Shown here one piece after another: positions 20,278 to 29,825 of a DNA stretch of 64,000 nucleotides; the first letter of the stretch is position 1; the number at the start of each line of letters is the position of its first letter. Position numbers and translations under genes: made by a program. Under the pieces are notes generated by a model, which worked only from the letters and a program-made list of their open reading frames with translations, did no database searches and was not told the origin of the DNA. Where the stretch lies: NCBI RefSeq assembly GCF_018127785.1, contig NZ_CP072390.1, positions 1,178,001 through 1,242,000 on the forward strand, given 5' to 3'. Origin of the DNA: Prevotella scopos JCM 17725. GTDB taxonomy: Bacteria; Bacteroidota; Bacteroidia; Bacteroidales; Bacteroidaceae.

Positions 20278-22392
20278 ATGAAATACGCAACACACATATC
20301 TGAATTTTTCTATGACCCAAAAGCATTCTTTATAATACCTTTATATCAGAGAAAATACGCATGGGACAGGGATAATTGTCGTAGATTATTTGAGGATATT
20401 TTGAAGATTCAGAAGTATAATAGACCGAGTCATTTTTTTGGTTCTATTGTAACAGTAAAGGACAATGAGTTGGAAAATGACTTGTTGGTGATAGATGGAC
20501 AGCAGCGTATTACTACGATTTCCTTGATTATCCTTGCACTACGGAATGCTGTAAATAAAGGTCAATTGGAGTGTGAAGATAAAGAAATGATGATGCAGAC
20601 TACCCAGCCTTATTTGTATGCTATGTTTCGGAAGGTACCACGAAAAATAAAACTTTGCCCAATAGAGTCTGATAAGCCTGCATATGATGTATTATTTGAG
20701 AATAATCCCAAAAAGTTTATTACGAGCTCTGGTCTCACAGACAACTATAACTTTTACTATGAACAAATAATTAGTTGTGGTTTGACTTTTGAACAAATTT
20801 TTGAAGCAGTAGAAAAACTTATCATTATAGATTTGAGATTAGAGTCAAGTGATGAGCCACAGTTGATATTCGAAAGTCTTAATTCCACAGGAAAAGATCT
20901 TACAGAAGCTGACAAGGTAAGAAACTTTCTTCTTATGGCACTTACCAAAGACCAACAAGAGGATTACTATCATCGGTATTGGAAGAAAATTGAAGAATAT
21001 ACAGATGGTGATCCAACTATGTTTATTCGTGACTATTTAACTATTCATATCAAACGAATTTGTAATATAAATAACCTCTATTTTGAGTTTAAAGAATTTA
21101 GTGAACTCAACAACAAAAATCGTGAGGAATTTCTTGCAGACCTATTACATTATGCAGAGTATTATACACAAATCGTTAAAGGAAGAACAGAAAGTATAAA
21201 AATAAACCGCAAACTAAATCAATTAGCAAGTATTGGTTCACAAGTTGCGATGCCTTTTTACTTATCTTTCTTCAACTATAAAGACCAACATCTACTTTCA
21301 GAAGAAGCTGTTTATGAAGTTCTTGATATCACAGAGAATTATTGGGCAAGACGCATTATTTGTGGTTATCCAGCTAATGTCATGCAGAAACTCTATGCAA
21401 CATTGCACCATGATGTGATGCGAATTTACGAGAGGCATGAGAAGAGAAATATTCCCGTAGAGGTCTCTTATGCAGAGATTATGAAGTATCTTCTGTTAAA
21501 GAAACAGGGTAATTCTATCTTTCCTGATGACAGAGCGGTGGATATGGAGTTTCCAATTCGTCAGATTTATAAATTACCCATTGACTACAAGTACTTCTTA
21601 TTTGAAAGAATGGAAAATGAAAATAGTAATGAGGGAATACAACCTATTGTTGAAAAGATGAAAGAAGGTGTAGTTACAATAGAACATATTATGCCTCAAA
21701 CTTTGACTCTTCAATGGAAACAGGAACTTGGCGAGCGATACGAGGAAATCTACGAAAAGTATCTTCATACCTTTGCTAACCTTACGCTAACTGGTTATAA
21801 CACTAACTACAGCAACCGTTCTTTCCAAGATAAAAAAAATGGATATGAGTATAAGGGTGTAAAGGTATATGGTCTTAATGAGTCTAAGTATGAATTAAGT
21901 AGCTATTTGAAGACCTGTGATTATTGGACGGAAGAACAATTGATAGAAAGAGGCACTTTGTTATTGCAGCGTTTCAAGAGCTTATGGCCTATGATCTCTA
22001 CTATATATACCCCACTTGAGAAAGATATGGAAACAGTATCATTAGCTGATGATGAGTACGAGTGGACCAGTCGTAACATTCTTGCTTTCACCTATAAAGG
22101 ACAAAAGTATACTGTGTCAAATTGGAAGAGTATGCTAATTCAACTATGCCAATTACTATATAAGGAGAACCCAACAAGTATTATTCATCTAAGTCATAAT
22201 GGACTGTGGCTCCATGATACAGAAAAGAATAATAGAACAAAAGTTGCTGAAGGATGTTTTGTACATACTGCATGCGACACTCGAACAAAGAAAACTATTA
22301 TTAAGTTTATTTTTGAGAAGTGTCACATCCCAGAAACTGATTTAGAAATACACTTGCAACCTGTTACAGAAAAGCAGTTAGAGGAAGAATAG
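20278..22392 (+). CDS. DUF262/DUF1524 protein, GmrSD-like candidate defence nuclease
   Basis: 704 residues from the ATG at 20278 (a TTG at 20272 is the only upstream alternative). The N-terminal DUF262 domain has IPLYQRKYAWD (~20-30) and the ParB-like DGQQR motif (73-77). The DUF1524 region carries the His-Me finger motif EHIMPQT with His near 470 and a matching NxxxxN tail (TGYNTNYSNRSF). A further ~110-residue C-terminal segment (from FTYKGQKYTVSNW) is not recognised. In GmrSD, DUF262 hydrolyses NTP and DUF1524 cleaves phage DNA with modified bases. Fusion in one chain is common. The gene is more AT-rich than its neighbours and is followed by a 1.2 kb repeat-dense gap, consistent with an accessory locus. 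Confidence 0.82.
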   Translation: MKYATHISEFFYDPKAFFIIPLYQRKYAWDRDNCRRLFEDILKIQKYNRPSHFFGSIVTVKDNELENDLLVIDGQQRITTISLIILALRNAVNKGQLECEDKEMMMQTTQPYLYAMFRKVPRKIKLCPIESDKPAYDVLFENNPKKFITSSGLTDNYNFYYEQIISCGLTFEQIFEAVEKLIIIDLRLESSDEPQLIFESLNSTGKDLTEADKVRNFLLMALTKDQQEDYYHRYWKKIEEYTDGDPTMFIRDYLTIHIKRICNINNLYFEFKEFSELNNKNREEFLADLLHYAEYYTQIVKGRTESIKINRKLNQLASIGSQVAMPFYLSFFNYKDQHLLSEEAVYEVLDITENYWARRIICGYPANVMQKLYATLHHDVMRIYERHEKRNIPVEVSYAEIMKYLLLKKQGNSIFPDDRAVDMEFPIRQIYKLPIDYKYFLFERMENENSNEGIQPIVEKMKEGVVTIEHIMPQTLTLQWKQELGERYEEIYEKYLHTFANLTLTGYNTNYSNRSFQDKKNGYEYKGVKVYGLNESKYELSSYLKTCDYWTEEQLIERGTLLLQRFKSLWPMISTIYTPLEKDMETVSLADDEYEWTSRNILAFTYKGQKYTVSNWKSMLIQLCQLLYKENPTSIIHLSHNGLWLHDTEKNNRTKVAEGCFVHTACDTRTKKTIIKFIFEKCHIPETDLEIHLQPVTEKQLEEE

Positions 22393-22710
22393 TTATTTTC
22401 CTACAATAAGTTATTCACGTTTGTTCTATTTTCCACAATAGATGTAGAACTTTTAAAGATGTGTTTATAGCTTATATTGAAAAAGAGGACAGTACGAATT
22501 AATATATAAAAGTTGTAGGGGATAGGTGTTTTAGTAATTCTGTATATGATTATCAGTCAGTTACGATAGATATTTACTCCTATAACTGATGTAATATTAA
22601 TAATATTATACAACGCATACGATAGTAACTACTATTGTTTGAGAGACTTAATGGGCACTAAATATTCGAGACATAAAATCTTATATATTGAGAATTAAGT
22701 TTGAAATGCA

Positions 22711-22793
22711 GTTGCTGTCATTTTTAACATTTCGCATTATTATCTGTAATACAGAATATTATAAATCAAAAACGAGTGACAGTAATGACAGTA
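22711..22793 (+). repeat. ~85-bp TGCTGTCA repeat, copy A
   Basis: Left end GTTGCTGTCATTTTTAACAT, right end TGACAGTAATGACAGTAA. The same end pair occurs at 23415-23499, 36674-36758 and 53723-53808. The middle contains CTGT-AAT-ACAG. Confidence 0.8.
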
Positions 22794-23046
22794 AGTTTAA
22801 TTTTATTGCTGTCCGATAAAAATAAACTGAAAGTTCTGTATCTCTTTACCCATCGGTGTTGCAGCCGTTTTACTTATCCATGGGCTTGGTTTTCAGTTTT
22901 AAACTGTAAGCATTATAAAATGTGCTTATTTTGACAAGGGAAGCCTTATAATAACCAAATAAATTAATGAAATCATAAGTTTAAGTCTATTTTATCTAAT
23001 ACAGATAACTCCTCAAAAGTTTTATCGGACACCAATAGTTTAATTT
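22794..23046. mobile_element. MITE-like element with 17-bp inverted ends and 10-bp target duplication
   Basis: The ends ATTGCTGTCCGATAAAA (22805-22821) and TTTTATCGGACACCAAT (23020-23036) are reverse complements with one mismatch. AGTTTAATTT occurs directly on both sides (22794-22803 and 23037-23046), as expected for a 10-bp target duplication around an element of about 233 bp (22804-23036). No coding capacity, so it would need a transposase supplied elsewhere. The right end recurs at 55325-55347. Confidence 0.8.
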
Positions 23047-23239
23047 CTTATCATTCGGTCAGGATGCGTAGTTTATGAGATATCTATATTAATCCTCGAT
23101 TATTCATTAGATTGTAGGACTAAAGTTTAACTCCAATAAAAGATATACTATTTTTGATGACATTACTCATTAACATAGCTGAATTAAAAACAATTATACC
23201 AATAGGCGATTAAGGTATTGCATTCTTTAATGCTGACAT

Positions 23240-23303
23240 GCCGCACATATTGTGCTTACGGCAAACACGAGACGTGTTGATGTACAACACGATATGTGAT
23301 GGC
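23240..23303. repeat. Degenerate CCGCAC palindrome, copy 4
   Basis: Starts CCGCACATATTGTGCT and ends ATATGTGATGGC, with CGTGTTG-ATGTA-CAACACG inside. The spacing of the half-sites follows the palindromes at 40371, 55463 and 62458, but with several substitutions. Confidence 0.5.
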
Positions 23304-23414
23304 AACCTTAAGTTGCGTTTTTAGGACTGACTCGTAGATATACCCAATGACGGAATAGTCTTTCTATCTTAAAGTTCCAAATAGAATGCGTAACTATTTG
23401 GACACAATTTAGAA

Positions 23415-23499
23415 GTTGCTGTCACTCCTATCACAACAAACTACACTGTAAGTGACTTATTATAAACTCTTTATCACAAATGTTAAAACTGACAGCAAC
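23415..23499 (-). repeat. ~85-bp TGCTGTCA repeat, copy B (inverted)
   Basis: Reads as the reverse complement of copies A, C and D. The right end here, AAATGTTAAAACTGACAGCA, matches their left end; the left end, TTGCTGTCACTCCTATCAC, matches their right end. Confidence 0.78.
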
Positions 23500-23602
23500 T
23501 AAAAACAAAAATAAAATAGGGGGAATAAGAATACAAAAATCCTCGCTATGACTGCTAATTGGTGTGACATATCTCCGAAGGCATCTCCCCTTGATATGCC
23601 GT

Positions 23603-23941
23603 CTATACTAAACCGTCTAACTGCTTCTTAAGTTCTTTCAGCTGGTCGCGCACAGAGAAGAGGGTTTCCATTACCTTTTGACTCTTGTCGGCACCACTTC
23701 TGTTCTCCTGCAACATCTTACGAGCTGCAGCAATCTTAAAGCCACGCACCTTGACAAGATTGTAAATAACCTTTATCTGTTCAATGTCCTTCTCCGTATA
23801 TTGGCGTACACGATTACCCGTCGTCTTAGGACGAAGGTGTGGAAACTCGGTTTCCCAATATCTCAACAGACTCTCCGTAACGTTAATCTGCTGTGCCACT
23901 TCCTTGATAGAATAATACAGTTTGCGCGGATTCTCTGCCAT
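23603..23941 (-). CDS. MerR-family transcriptional regulator
   Basis: 112 residues. The N-terminal winged helix-turn-helix is typical of MerR (KLYYSIKEVAQQINVTESLLRYWETEFPHLRP, then GNRVRQYTEKDIEQI), followed by a coiled coil (~70-110) for dimerisation. There is no ligand-binding domain and no cysteine for metal sensing, so the signal is unknown. It is divergent from alaS over a 180-base interval; small MerR genes next to alaS are an arrangement I associate with Bacteroidales. Its target could be its own promoter region. Confidence 0.88.
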   Translation of the reverse strand: MAENPRKLYYSIKEVAQQINVTESLLRYWETEFPHLRPKTTGNRVRQYTEKDIEQIKVIYNLVKVRGFKIAAARKMLQENRSGADKSQKVMETLFSVRDQLKELKKQLDGLV

Positions 23942-24044
23942 GTCTTAGTAACTTTTATATCAATTATTTACACAATCTTAGGTCTGAATAGGAAGACTAT
24001 GTCCACCTCTAAAAGAAGTTTTTACGTATTCAGCAGCCTAATTG

Positions 24045-24076
24045 TTTGCAAAAATACTCAAAAGTCAGTATCTTTG
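24045..24076 (+). promoter_or_regulatory. Promoter of alaS
   Basis: TTTG at 24045-24048, 20 bases, TATCTTTG at 24069-24076. Start codon 44 bases further on. Confidence 0.75.
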
Positions 24077-24119
24077 CAACACTTTTAGGTAGAAAAATTG
24101 AATTAAAAATAAAATAAAG

Positions 24120-26786
24120 ATGATGACAGCAAACGAAATCCGCGACTCTTACTTGAAATTCTTTGAGTCGAAGGGACACGTTATCGTACCGTCTGCCCCT
24201 ATGGTTATTAAGGACGACCCTACACTGATGTTTACAAATGCTGGTATGAACCAGTGGAAAGATATTATCCTCGGAACAAAGGAACCAGAGCCTCGTCGCC
24301 GCACTGACTCACAGAAATGTCTGCGTGTTAGTGGTAAGCACAATGACTTGGAGGAGGTTGGTCGTGATGCAGCACTCAGCCATCACACAATGTTTGAGAT
24401 GTTAGGTAATTGGAGTTTCGGTGATTACTTCAAAGAAGGAGCAATCGACTATGCATACGAATACCTTGTAGATGTACTCCACCTTGACCCAAAAGATCTC
24501 TATGTAACTGTCTTCGAAGGTGATGAGACAGAAGGAATATCACGTGATGATGAAGCTGCAAGCTATTGGGAGAAGCACTTCCCAAAGAATCATATCGTCA
24601 ACGGCAACAAACACGATAACTTCTGGGAAATGGGAGACACTGGTCCTTGTGGTCCTTGTTCAGAGATACATATCGACTTTCGTTCAGAGGAAGAGAAGGC
24701 AAAGGTGCCTGGTGAAGAACTCGTAAACAAAGATCACCCACAGGTTATTGAGATTTGGAACATCGTGTTCATGCAGTTCAATCGTAAGGCTGATGGTAGT
24801 CTTTCACCTTTGAAGATGCAGGTTATCGATACCGGTATGGGCTTTGAACGTCTCGTTCGTCTCATGCAGGGCAAGAACTCTAACTACGATACAGATATCT
24901 TTGCACCAGTTATTGCAGAGATTGAGAATATTTCAGGCAAGAAGTATAACCACACCTTCCCAGAGGGTCCTAATGGTGAAGGCGTTAATGAGGAGCAGAA
25001 GGTAGATATCGCTATGCGTGTCGTAGCCGACCACCTTCGTGCTGTTGCATTCTCTATTGCTGATGGTCAGTTGCCAAGCAATGCTAAGGCAGGTTACGTT
25101 ATTCGGCGAATCCTTCGCCGTGCCGTTCGTTACGCTTATACTTTCCTTGGTCAGAAGGAAGCTTTCATGTATAAGTTGCTCAACGTGTTGGTACGTGAGA
25201 TGGGTGGTGCCTATCCAGAACTTAACGCACAGCGTGAGTTGATTGGTCGTGTGATGAAGGAAGAAGAAGATTCCTTCCTCCGTACATTGGACAAGGGTAT
25301 TATGCTCCTCAATGGTGCAATGGACGAGTTGAAGGCACATGGCCAGACTCAACTCGATGGTAAGGAGGCTTTCCGCCTCTTCGACACCTATGGTTTCCCA
25401 CTCGACCTCACCGAACTTATCTGCGCAGAGAATGGCTATACCGTTGACGAGAAGCAGTTCAATGAGGAGATGGCACTACAGAAGGCACGTGCTCGCAATG
25501 CTGCTGCTGTAGAGAATGGTGACTGGGAAATACTACGTGAAGGTGAACAGGAGTTTGTTGGCTACGACTACACAGAATATGAATGCCACATCCTCCGCTA
25601 CCGTAAGGTGACTCAGAAGAAAAATAGTTTCTATGAGCTTGTACTCGACCATACTCCTTTCTACGGAGAAATGGGTGGTCAGGTAGGTGACCAAGGCGGT
25701 CTCGTTAGTGAGGACGAAACAATCAATGTTATCGATACCAAGCTTGAGAACAACCAGAGCGTACACATTGTTAAGGAATTACCAAAGAACCTTGAGGCTG
25801 ATTTCATGGCTTGTGTTGACACAGAGAAGCGTGATGCTTCAGCTGCCAATCACACTGCAACTCACCTTCTCGACTATGCTTTGAAGCAGGTGCTTGGCGA
25901 GCATGCAGAGCAGAAGGGTTCATACGTAAGTCCTAACACACTACGTTTCGACGTCTCTCACTTCCAGAAGATTACCGATGAGGAACTTCGTCAGGTTGAG
26001 AAGCTAGTCAATGAGATGATTCGCAAGGATTATCCAATGGACGAGCATCGTGATACTCCGATGGAAGAAGCTAAGAAGATGGGTGCAGTAGCCCTCTTCG
26101 GCGAGAAGTATGGTGACAAGGTTCGTGTGGTACGTTTCGGTCCAAGCTGTGAGTTCTGTGGTGGTATTCATGCCACCTCAACAGGCCGTATCGGCTTCTT
26201 TAAGATTGTTGGTGAGAGCAGTGTAGCTGCTGGTGTACGCCGTATCGAGGCTATGACAGGTGAAACTTGTGAAAACGCTATCTACGCTCTTGAAGATACT
26301 TTACGCGACTTGAAAGCTATGTTCAACAATGCTAAGGATCTCAAGGCTGTTATCACTAAGTTTGTTGAGGAAAACGACCACATGAAGAAGGAAGTAGAGA
26401 GTTTCCGATCTCAGGCCGTTAGTCGCACAGCAAAGTCGTTAGTTGAGTGTGCAGAGATGGTAAATGGTGTACATGTTGTTAAGGCTGTATTACCAATCGA
26501 CCCAGCTTCGGCAAAGGATATCGTCTTCAAAGTGCGTGAGGCATTACCAAAGAAGCTTGTTTGTGTACTCGGTTCTGTATATGATGAGCGTCCTCTATTG
26601 TCTATCATGCTCAGTGACGACATGGTGAAAGAGCAAGGCTTAAATGCTGGTCAGATTATCCGTGAGGCTGCTAAACTCATCCAAGGTGGCGGTGGCGGTC
26701 AGCCACACTACGCTCAGGCTGGTGGTAAGAATGCTGAAGGCATAAAATCAGCAGTGGATAAAGTGATTGATTTAATCAATCTATAA
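24120..26786 (+). CDS. alaS: Alanyl-tRNA synthetase
   Basis: 888 residues (887 if the second of two adjacent ATG codons at 24123 is used). The class II catalytic core is at the N terminus ([41 protein letters not shown]). The editing domain has HTATHLL (HxxxH, ~578) and the [10 protein letters not shown] zinc motif (~680). The C-Ala domain ends with a glycine-rich [14 protein letters not shown]. It charges tRNA-Ala and clears mischarged Ser and Gly. It has its own promoter and a terminator right after the stop. Confidence 0.98.
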   Translation: MMTANEIRDSYLKFFESKGHVIVPSAPMVIKDDPTLMFTNAGMNQWKDIILGTKEPEPRRRTDSQKCLRVSGKHNDLEEVGRDAALSHHTMFEMLGNWSFGDYFKEGAIDYAYEYLVDVLHLDPKDLYVTVFEGDETEGISRDDEAASYWEKHFPKNHIVNGNKHDNFWEMGDTGPCGPCSEIHIDFRSEEEKAKVPGEELVNKDHPQVIEIWNIVFMQFNRKADGSLSPLKMQVIDTGMGFERLVRLMQGKNSNYDTDIFAPVIAEIENISGKKYNHTFPEGPNGEGVNEEQKVDIAMRVVADHLRAVAFSIADGQLPSNAKAGYVIRRILRRAVRYAYTFLGQKEAFMYKLLNVLVREMGGAYPELNAQRELIGRVMKEEEDSFLRTLDKGIMLLNGAMDELKAHGQTQLDGKEAFRLFDTYGFPLDLTELICAENGYTVDEKQFNEEMALQKARARNAAAVENGDWEILREGEQEFVGYDYTEYECHILRYRKVTQKKNSFYELVLDHTPFYGEMGGQVGDQGGLVSEDETINVIDTKLENNQSVHIVKELPKNLEADFMACVDTEKRDASAANHTATHLLDYALKQVLGEHAEQKGSYVSPNTLRFDVSHFQKITDEELRQVEKLVNEMIRKDYPMDEHRDTPMEEAKKMGAVALFGEKYGDKVRVVRFGPSCEFCGGIHATSTGRIGFFKIVGESSVAAGVRRIEAMTGETCENAIYALEDTLRDLKAMFNNAKDLKAVITKFVEENDHMKKEVESFRSQAVSRTAKSLVECAEMVNGVHVVKAVLPIDPASAKDIVFKVREALPKKLVCVLGSVYDERPLLSIMLSDDMVKEQGLNAGQIIREAAKLIQGGGGGQPHYAQAGGKNAEGIKSAVDKVIDLINL

Positions 26787-26804
26787 ATAAACAAAACACT
26801 CATT

Positions 26805-26835
26805 AAGAAGGAGAGCTCAGGCTCTCCTTCTTTTA
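26805..26835 (+). terminator. Terminator of alaS
   Basis: An 11-bp perfect stem (26805-26815 with 26822-26832), a 6-base loop and a short T run. Confidence 0.85.
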
Positions 26836-26938
26836 TATTACTTGTGTCCTCAATGATGTTATTAAAGATGGTGCATACAATAAGCGTGTTTAGCACCAGA
26901 TAAATTTTATTCTTTTATGTAATAATATTGAATATCGC

Positions 26939-26969
26939 TTTGCACTTATAAGATAAATAATTATCTTTG
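26939..26969 (+). promoter_or_regulatory. Promoter of the DUF1648-like gene
   Basis: TTTG at 26939-26942, 19 bases, TATCTTTG at 26962-26969: a full consensus match 43 bases before the start codon. Confidence 0.75.
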
Positions 26970-27012
26970 CCTAAGAGAACAAAACAATTTAATATAACAA
27001 AATCACCGCAAT

Positions 27013-27429
27013 ATGAACACTAGACTCTTATCAATAGCCATCATCGTTGCCACGATAATCATCTCATTACTCTGTGTTGTGAATGGTCCGGAACAAATAA
27101 TACTTCATTGGAACTTTTCAGGTGAGGCAGATAGTTATGGGTCAAAGTCTTTGATATTAATTCTTCCTGTCATATCAACAATTATTTTCTTGCTGTTAGC
27201 AAGCAAAGGAAAGCATCTTCCCGACACGAGTCTGCTAAATGAGAACTCACAAAGAAGTAAGCATCCACAGGCAGTCGGAGCTGCAACACCTATTCTACTA
27301 TCAGTAATTTTGTATATAACAGCTTGTTCTGCATGCTTACTCCCAATGTATTCATGGGTATCCTTCGTGCTTATCATTCTTGCAATAATCCTCTTTATCT
27401 ATAACTCACGCAGACGGATAAAACGATAA
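27013..27429 (+). CDS. Small DUF1648-like integral membrane protein
   Basis: 138 residues with four predicted membrane segments (~5-24, 45-63, 90-110, 114-132). The segment between the first two, with HWNFSGEADSYGSK, fits the DUF1648 pattern (LPxxIPxHWNxxGxxD) of SdpI-like immunity proteins and related membrane proteins. No function can be given; a toxin partner is not visible nearby. It is a single gene with a consensus promoter, followed by a short terminal-inverted-repeat element. Confidence 0.75.
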   Translation: MNTRLLSIAIIVATIIISLLCVVNGPEQIILHWNFSGEADSYGSKSLILILPVISTIIFLLLASKGKHLPDTSLLNENSQRSKHPQAVGAATPILLSVILYITACSACLLPMYSWVSFVLIILAIILFIYNSRRRIKR

Positions 27430-27453
27430 TTTTTACCAGACAACAATAAAAAA

Positions 27454-27688
27454 GGTTCTATACCATTTCGTGTAGATAGCAGAAGGATACTTTTTTAGCT
27501 TGAACATCTTTTCATTGACAGGTTAATCTGTCTTCTTTGCTTCAACATTAAATCTTTGAGACAAAGATTTACAGATAAGGAGAAGCATCCGTTAGATTAT
27601 ACCAAAACAGAGAATTTTATAATGGTAATATTCTGTGGTAAGTACATATCGCATTATCTTTTACCCACACAATTCGTTATAGAGCCAT
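27454..27688. mobile_element. GGYTCTATA-bounded element, copy 1 (~235 bp)
   Basis: Left end GGTTCTATACCATTTCGTGT, right end ACAATTCGTTATAGAGCC preceded by TTACCC. The ends are imperfect inverted repeats and match those of the element at 40333-40589. No coding capacity and no clear target duplication. It fills most of the interval between the DUF1648-like gene and the next gene. Confidence 0.6.
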
Positions 27689-27741
27689 TTTTATATAAAG
27701 GTGACTGATAATTAAAAATTAGATAATAGTTGATATTCCTC

Positions 27742-28947
27742 TTATTTTTTATTGCGTTTCCGTGTAGATATATTTCGATTGTCCGAGTTTTTTTCTTTAC
27801 TTTGTTTATGTCTTATAATATATTCAAAAGCTGAAGCAATCTCCTCTGCTTTATGTGCATCATGTCCTGTTACAATATGCAATGAAGGTGCACTCAAATC
27901 ATCAATCTTTACATTAACAACATAATTATGAATCGTTTTATCAGGCGTTCTTGACGTTTCTGCACCACCAAACTCAAAACCCCAAAACGAAATACCACCA
28001 ATATAAGACGATGTATGACCTGGAATTAGTTGTGGGTCATCCTTAATTTCGCAACTAATAACATCCTTAAAGTTAATTGTTTTTCCCATGAATACAACCT
28101 TTTGCATATTCGCATAGAAGCGTAACTCATGATTGACATCAGGAGTGAGATTATTACCTCTAATTATGTTAGTAGGTTCTCCATATTTGGCATACAGAGA
28201 ATCTTTTGAATATTCATAGTGTAGTTGACTCAAAAGTTTATTATCCCTCCTGAAATTTGTATTAAGATTCTCTGAAAGTTTTTTCATTAAGTCCCAAAAA
28301 TAAAGATAAGTTCCTACATACCCTTTAGCATAAGAAGTTTTATAAGCGGATTTTGGCACAAAAGGAAAAACATCTGAAATTTTAGGATTGAAACTTCTTA
28401 TACATCTACCATCAGAATACTCTTCATTTATATATCTATCTACCCAAAAAGAAACTAACATTTTATTTTCATCAATAAGCTGGAAGCTCATTAAGGGAGA
28501 TATTGAAATCTTATAAACAGAAAAGAAAGCAGGATGTGTAGCAACATTTATAGTTCCTTCCACATCTATCAAGTGTTCAGCTAGATTTATTTTCTTTATT
28601 TTCAAACCATTTTGATTTTGCAACCAAGATGCAACATGATTTAAAAGATTTTCTGATTTATATAGAGGAGATTCAATAGTGAATTTTGCTGTAGTAGCAA
28701 TAAACTTTTCAGAAACGTTTGATTCGTCTATTTTCAAAGGAAATCGTTTCTTTACATTTTCTGCATATATCTTGTAATCATCATTGCTCAAAGAGTACAA
28801 CAAACTCATATTATTGTCTATTTCAGGACAATGCCAGAACATCTCAGGTGCTTTCACAATTTGGTCATACTTCTGGTCCGTGAATATTTGTGAATAAGAA
28901 GCAATAGTAGTTACTAATAGCAAAAAAGTAAACGTAAGTCTTTTCAT
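27742..28947 (-). CDS. Hypothetical exported protein
   Basis: 401 residues with a signal peptide ending near SYSQ, so it is periplasmic or surface-exposed. I do not recognise a family. The C-terminal third (GGAETSRTPDKTIHNYVVNVKIDDLSAPSLHIVTGHDAHKAEEI in outline) alternates strands and ends in a helix, as in small PH-like domains. The last ~25 residues are very basic (RKRNKK). The gene is AT-rich and has no close partners; a repeat element lies just past its 3' end. It may be lineage-specific. Confidence 0.7.
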   Translation of the reverse strand: MKRLTFTFLLLVTTIASYSQIFTDQKYDQIVKAPEMFWHCPEIDNNMSLLYSLSNDDYKIYAENVKKRFPLKIDESNVSEKFIATTAKFTIESPLYKSENLLNHVASWLQNQNGLKIKKINLAEHLIDVEGTINVATHPAFFSVYKISISPLMSFQLIDENKMLVSFWVDRYINEEYSDGRCIRSFNPKISDVFPFVPKSAYKTSYAKGYVGTYLYFWDLMKKLSENLNTNFRRDNKLLSQLHYEYSKDSLYAKYGEPTNIIRGNNLTPDVNHELRFYANMQKVVFMGKTINFKDVISCEIKDDPQLIPGHTSSYIGGISFWGFEFGGAETSRTPDKTIHNYVVNVKIDDLSAPSLHIVTGHDAHKAEEIASAFEYIIRHKQSKEKNSDNRNISTRKRNKK

Positions 28948-29059
28948 TTCTACTGTTTTAAGTTTATTATATTTTTCGATATGAACAATAACACAAATAG
29001 ATTACAAAGATATATAAAATTTCTCATTCGCATCATATCAAATTAAAACTAATTTTTAT

Positions 29060-29090
29060 TTTGCATTTCGCTTGATTTAATGTATCTTTG
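29060..29090 (+). promoter_or_regulatory. Promoter very close to a start codon
   Basis: TTTG at 29060-29063, 19 bases, TATCTTTG at 29083-29090. The ATG follows only 5 bases later, so the transcript should be leaderless or nearly so. Confidence 0.75.
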
Positions 29091-29095
29091 TAGCT

Positions 29096-29716
29096 ATGAA
29101 TGCACAAGACGCACAGAACATTAAATGGAGCGAAAACATCATCATAGCAGATGGTGATTACATTGACCATGTTGCCTTCGACATCATCGTCAACTTTGAA
29201 CGTATGTTGAACCGCCGCATTCCCGCTGCTGACTTCAGTCAGTGGGCTGTTAACATTGCACTTGACGGACGCTTGAAGCCTGGTAATCACGAGACCCAAG
29301 TGGTACTCTTGCATGATCGGAAGAATCCAAAACTTGAGAATTTTGCCCCAGCTGATTATGGAAAAGAACTAAATGGACAAGCCTTTCAGGACGACCACCT
29401 TGGAGAATTCATTATCAATTCCATTGCAACAGGTGATGAAGCAACGAAGAAAGATGACGCCCTTCTAGACCTTCTGAAGACAATCCTTAATCACGAAGAG
29501 GTAAAACGTATTATGATTGTGCCAAATGCTGAGGATGGTCACTTTATGGGTATGCTTCGTTCTACACTTCGCGATGTAGATGATGAGTTAAAACATGTCA
29601 CACTATTTGCAATGCAACCATTAGAAGGAGGCAACTTCAAACAGCAGATTTTGGGCTATTCGCTCCTCAATGCTATGGGAATATCCTCTTCAGAAATTGA
29701 GCATAAGATAAAGTAA
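29096..29716 (+). CDS. Conserved Bacteroidales protein (DUF6621-like)
   Basis: 206 residues, soluble, without signal peptide or membrane segments. Its position directly before carboxynorspermidine dehydrogenase and its sequence (NIIIADGDYIDHVAFDIIVN, RLKPGNHETQVVLLHD, IMIVPNAEDGH) fit the conserved family I know as DUF6621. No reaction is known. The alternating hydrophobic strands suggest an alpha/beta fold. The start codon lies 5 bases after a full promoter match. Confidence 0.72.
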   Translation: MNAQDAQNIKWSENIIIADGDYIDHVAFDIIVNFERMLNRRIPAADFSQWAVNIALDGRLKPGNHETQVVLLHDRKNPKLENFAPADYGKELNGQAFQDDHLGEFIINSIATGDEATKKDDALLDLLKTILNHEEVKRIMIVPNAEDGHFMGMLRSTLRDVDDELKHVTLFAMQPLEGGNFKQQILGYSLLNAMGISSSEIEHKIK

Positions 29717-29825
29717 ACATAAAAATAAAGTAATAATAATAAAATAAGAATTCCCAGCATCAACTTCCATGATACTTTCTTAGGAATGGATTATTGGAAC
29801 GAATGACAGGGATTTGGATTGAACT

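Larger units (their letters stand above)
22393..23602. other. Gene-free, repeat-dense interval of 1.2 kb
   Basis: I find no credible gene on either strand. It contains two copies of an ~85-bp repeat in opposite orientation (22711-22793, 23415-23499), a 233-bp element with terminal inverted repeats and a target duplication (22794-23046), and a degenerate member of the CCGCAC palindrome family (23240-23303). The rest is AT-rich with stops in all frames. Confidence 0.8.

Noticed and set aside
22711..22793. Possible integron attC site because of inverted ends and fixed length
   Set aside because: The GTTRRRY core sites are absent, no integrase is nearby and the copies are not arranged as gene cassettes.
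22711..23499. Possible CRISPR array because of recurring TGCTGTCA motifs
   Set aside because: Copies are only two in this region, in opposite orientation, ~700 bp apart and 85 bp long, with no regular spacers and no cas genes.
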